Shown here: positions 41,856 through 42,061 of the stretch, one piece after another
Layout of the letters: each line of letters starts with the position of its first letter
Numbering within the stretch: the first letter of the stretch is position 1
DNA from: Robiginitomaculum sp.
GTDB lineage: Bacteria > Pseudomonadota > Alphaproteobacteria > Caulobacterales > Maricaulaceae
DNA: 42,061 nt
Direction of reading: 5' to 3'
Assembly (NCBI GenBank): GCA_021776635.1
Contig: JAJFFN010000041.1
Location: 1-42,061, forward strand
Translations under genes and position numbers: made by a program
The notes under the pieces: model-generated
The model's input: only the letters and a program-made list of their open reading frames with translations
Told to the model about the DNA's origin: nothing
Database searches by the model: none

Positions 41856-42061
<206 letters not shown>

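Overview
This window looks like a piece of a chromosome from a moderately low-GC alphaproteobacterium, most likely a marine member of the Caulobacterales/Maricaulales (Hyphomonadaceae-like) group. The evidence is gene content: a GapR/DUF2312 nucleoid protein, the 41-residue rpmJ form, an IalB-family periplasmic protein, the yfgM-bamB-der order, a ClpS-ClpA pair, and rlmB followed by tRNA-Tyr, tRNA-Gly and tuf. The genus cannot be fixed from the sequence alone. Genes are dense, on both strands, with many convergent pairs only 3-35 bp apart.

Layout. 1-3120: a reduced-flavin-dependent monooxygenase module (flavin reductase, acyl-CoA-dehydrogenase-fold oxygenase, quinone/enone oxidoreductase). 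3207-8070: lytic transglycosylase, rpmJ, a TPR protein, a GIY-YIG protein, an M19 dipeptidase, gapR and a basic unknown protein. 8080-17812: core genes panC, a DacA-type carboxypeptidase, clpS, clpA, der, bamB, a YfgM-like protein and panB. 17994-23412: haloalkane dehalogenase, two tandem secreted paralogues of unknown function, a Sel1 protein, a DmdC-like acyl-CoA dehydrogenase and a lipoprotein cytochrome c. 23594-31222: a nucleotide-sugar block (phosphohexomutase, UDP-xylose synthase, UDP-glucose dehydrogenase, glmM, galU) that holds every step from glucose-6-phosphate to UDP-xylose, with a ParDE-type toxin-antitoxin pair inside it. 31226-39076: an HDAC-like deacetylase divergent from a TetR regulator with two strong palindromic operators, followed by plsC, a type ISP restriction-modification gene, an LplT-like transporter and a SpoU methyltransferase. 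39312-42061: IalB-like protein, DUF805 protein, rlmB, two tRNAs and the start of tuf.

The most notable region is 33921-37122. A type ISP restriction-modification gene sits between plsC and the transporter gene. It is frameshifted exactly where the Glu of the nuclease PD-(D/E)xK motif should be, and the methyltransferase frame has its own ATG overlapping the stop. Its central specificity region is sharply AT-rich, as if exchanged by recombination. The likely product is a methyltransferase without restriction, in what looks like a lipid-remodelling operon under TetR control.

Non-coding structure includes two concentric inverted-repeat elements (13-99 and 39085-39220), a GC-rich interspersed-looking element (about 33023-33116), paired operator palindromes (32247-32315), a rho-independent terminator at 23437 and a probably bidirectional one at 40449, and an unusual number of short tandem duplications, mostly in coding sequence and in multiples of 3 bp. 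No CRISPR array, rRNA, insertion sequence or prophage was recognised.
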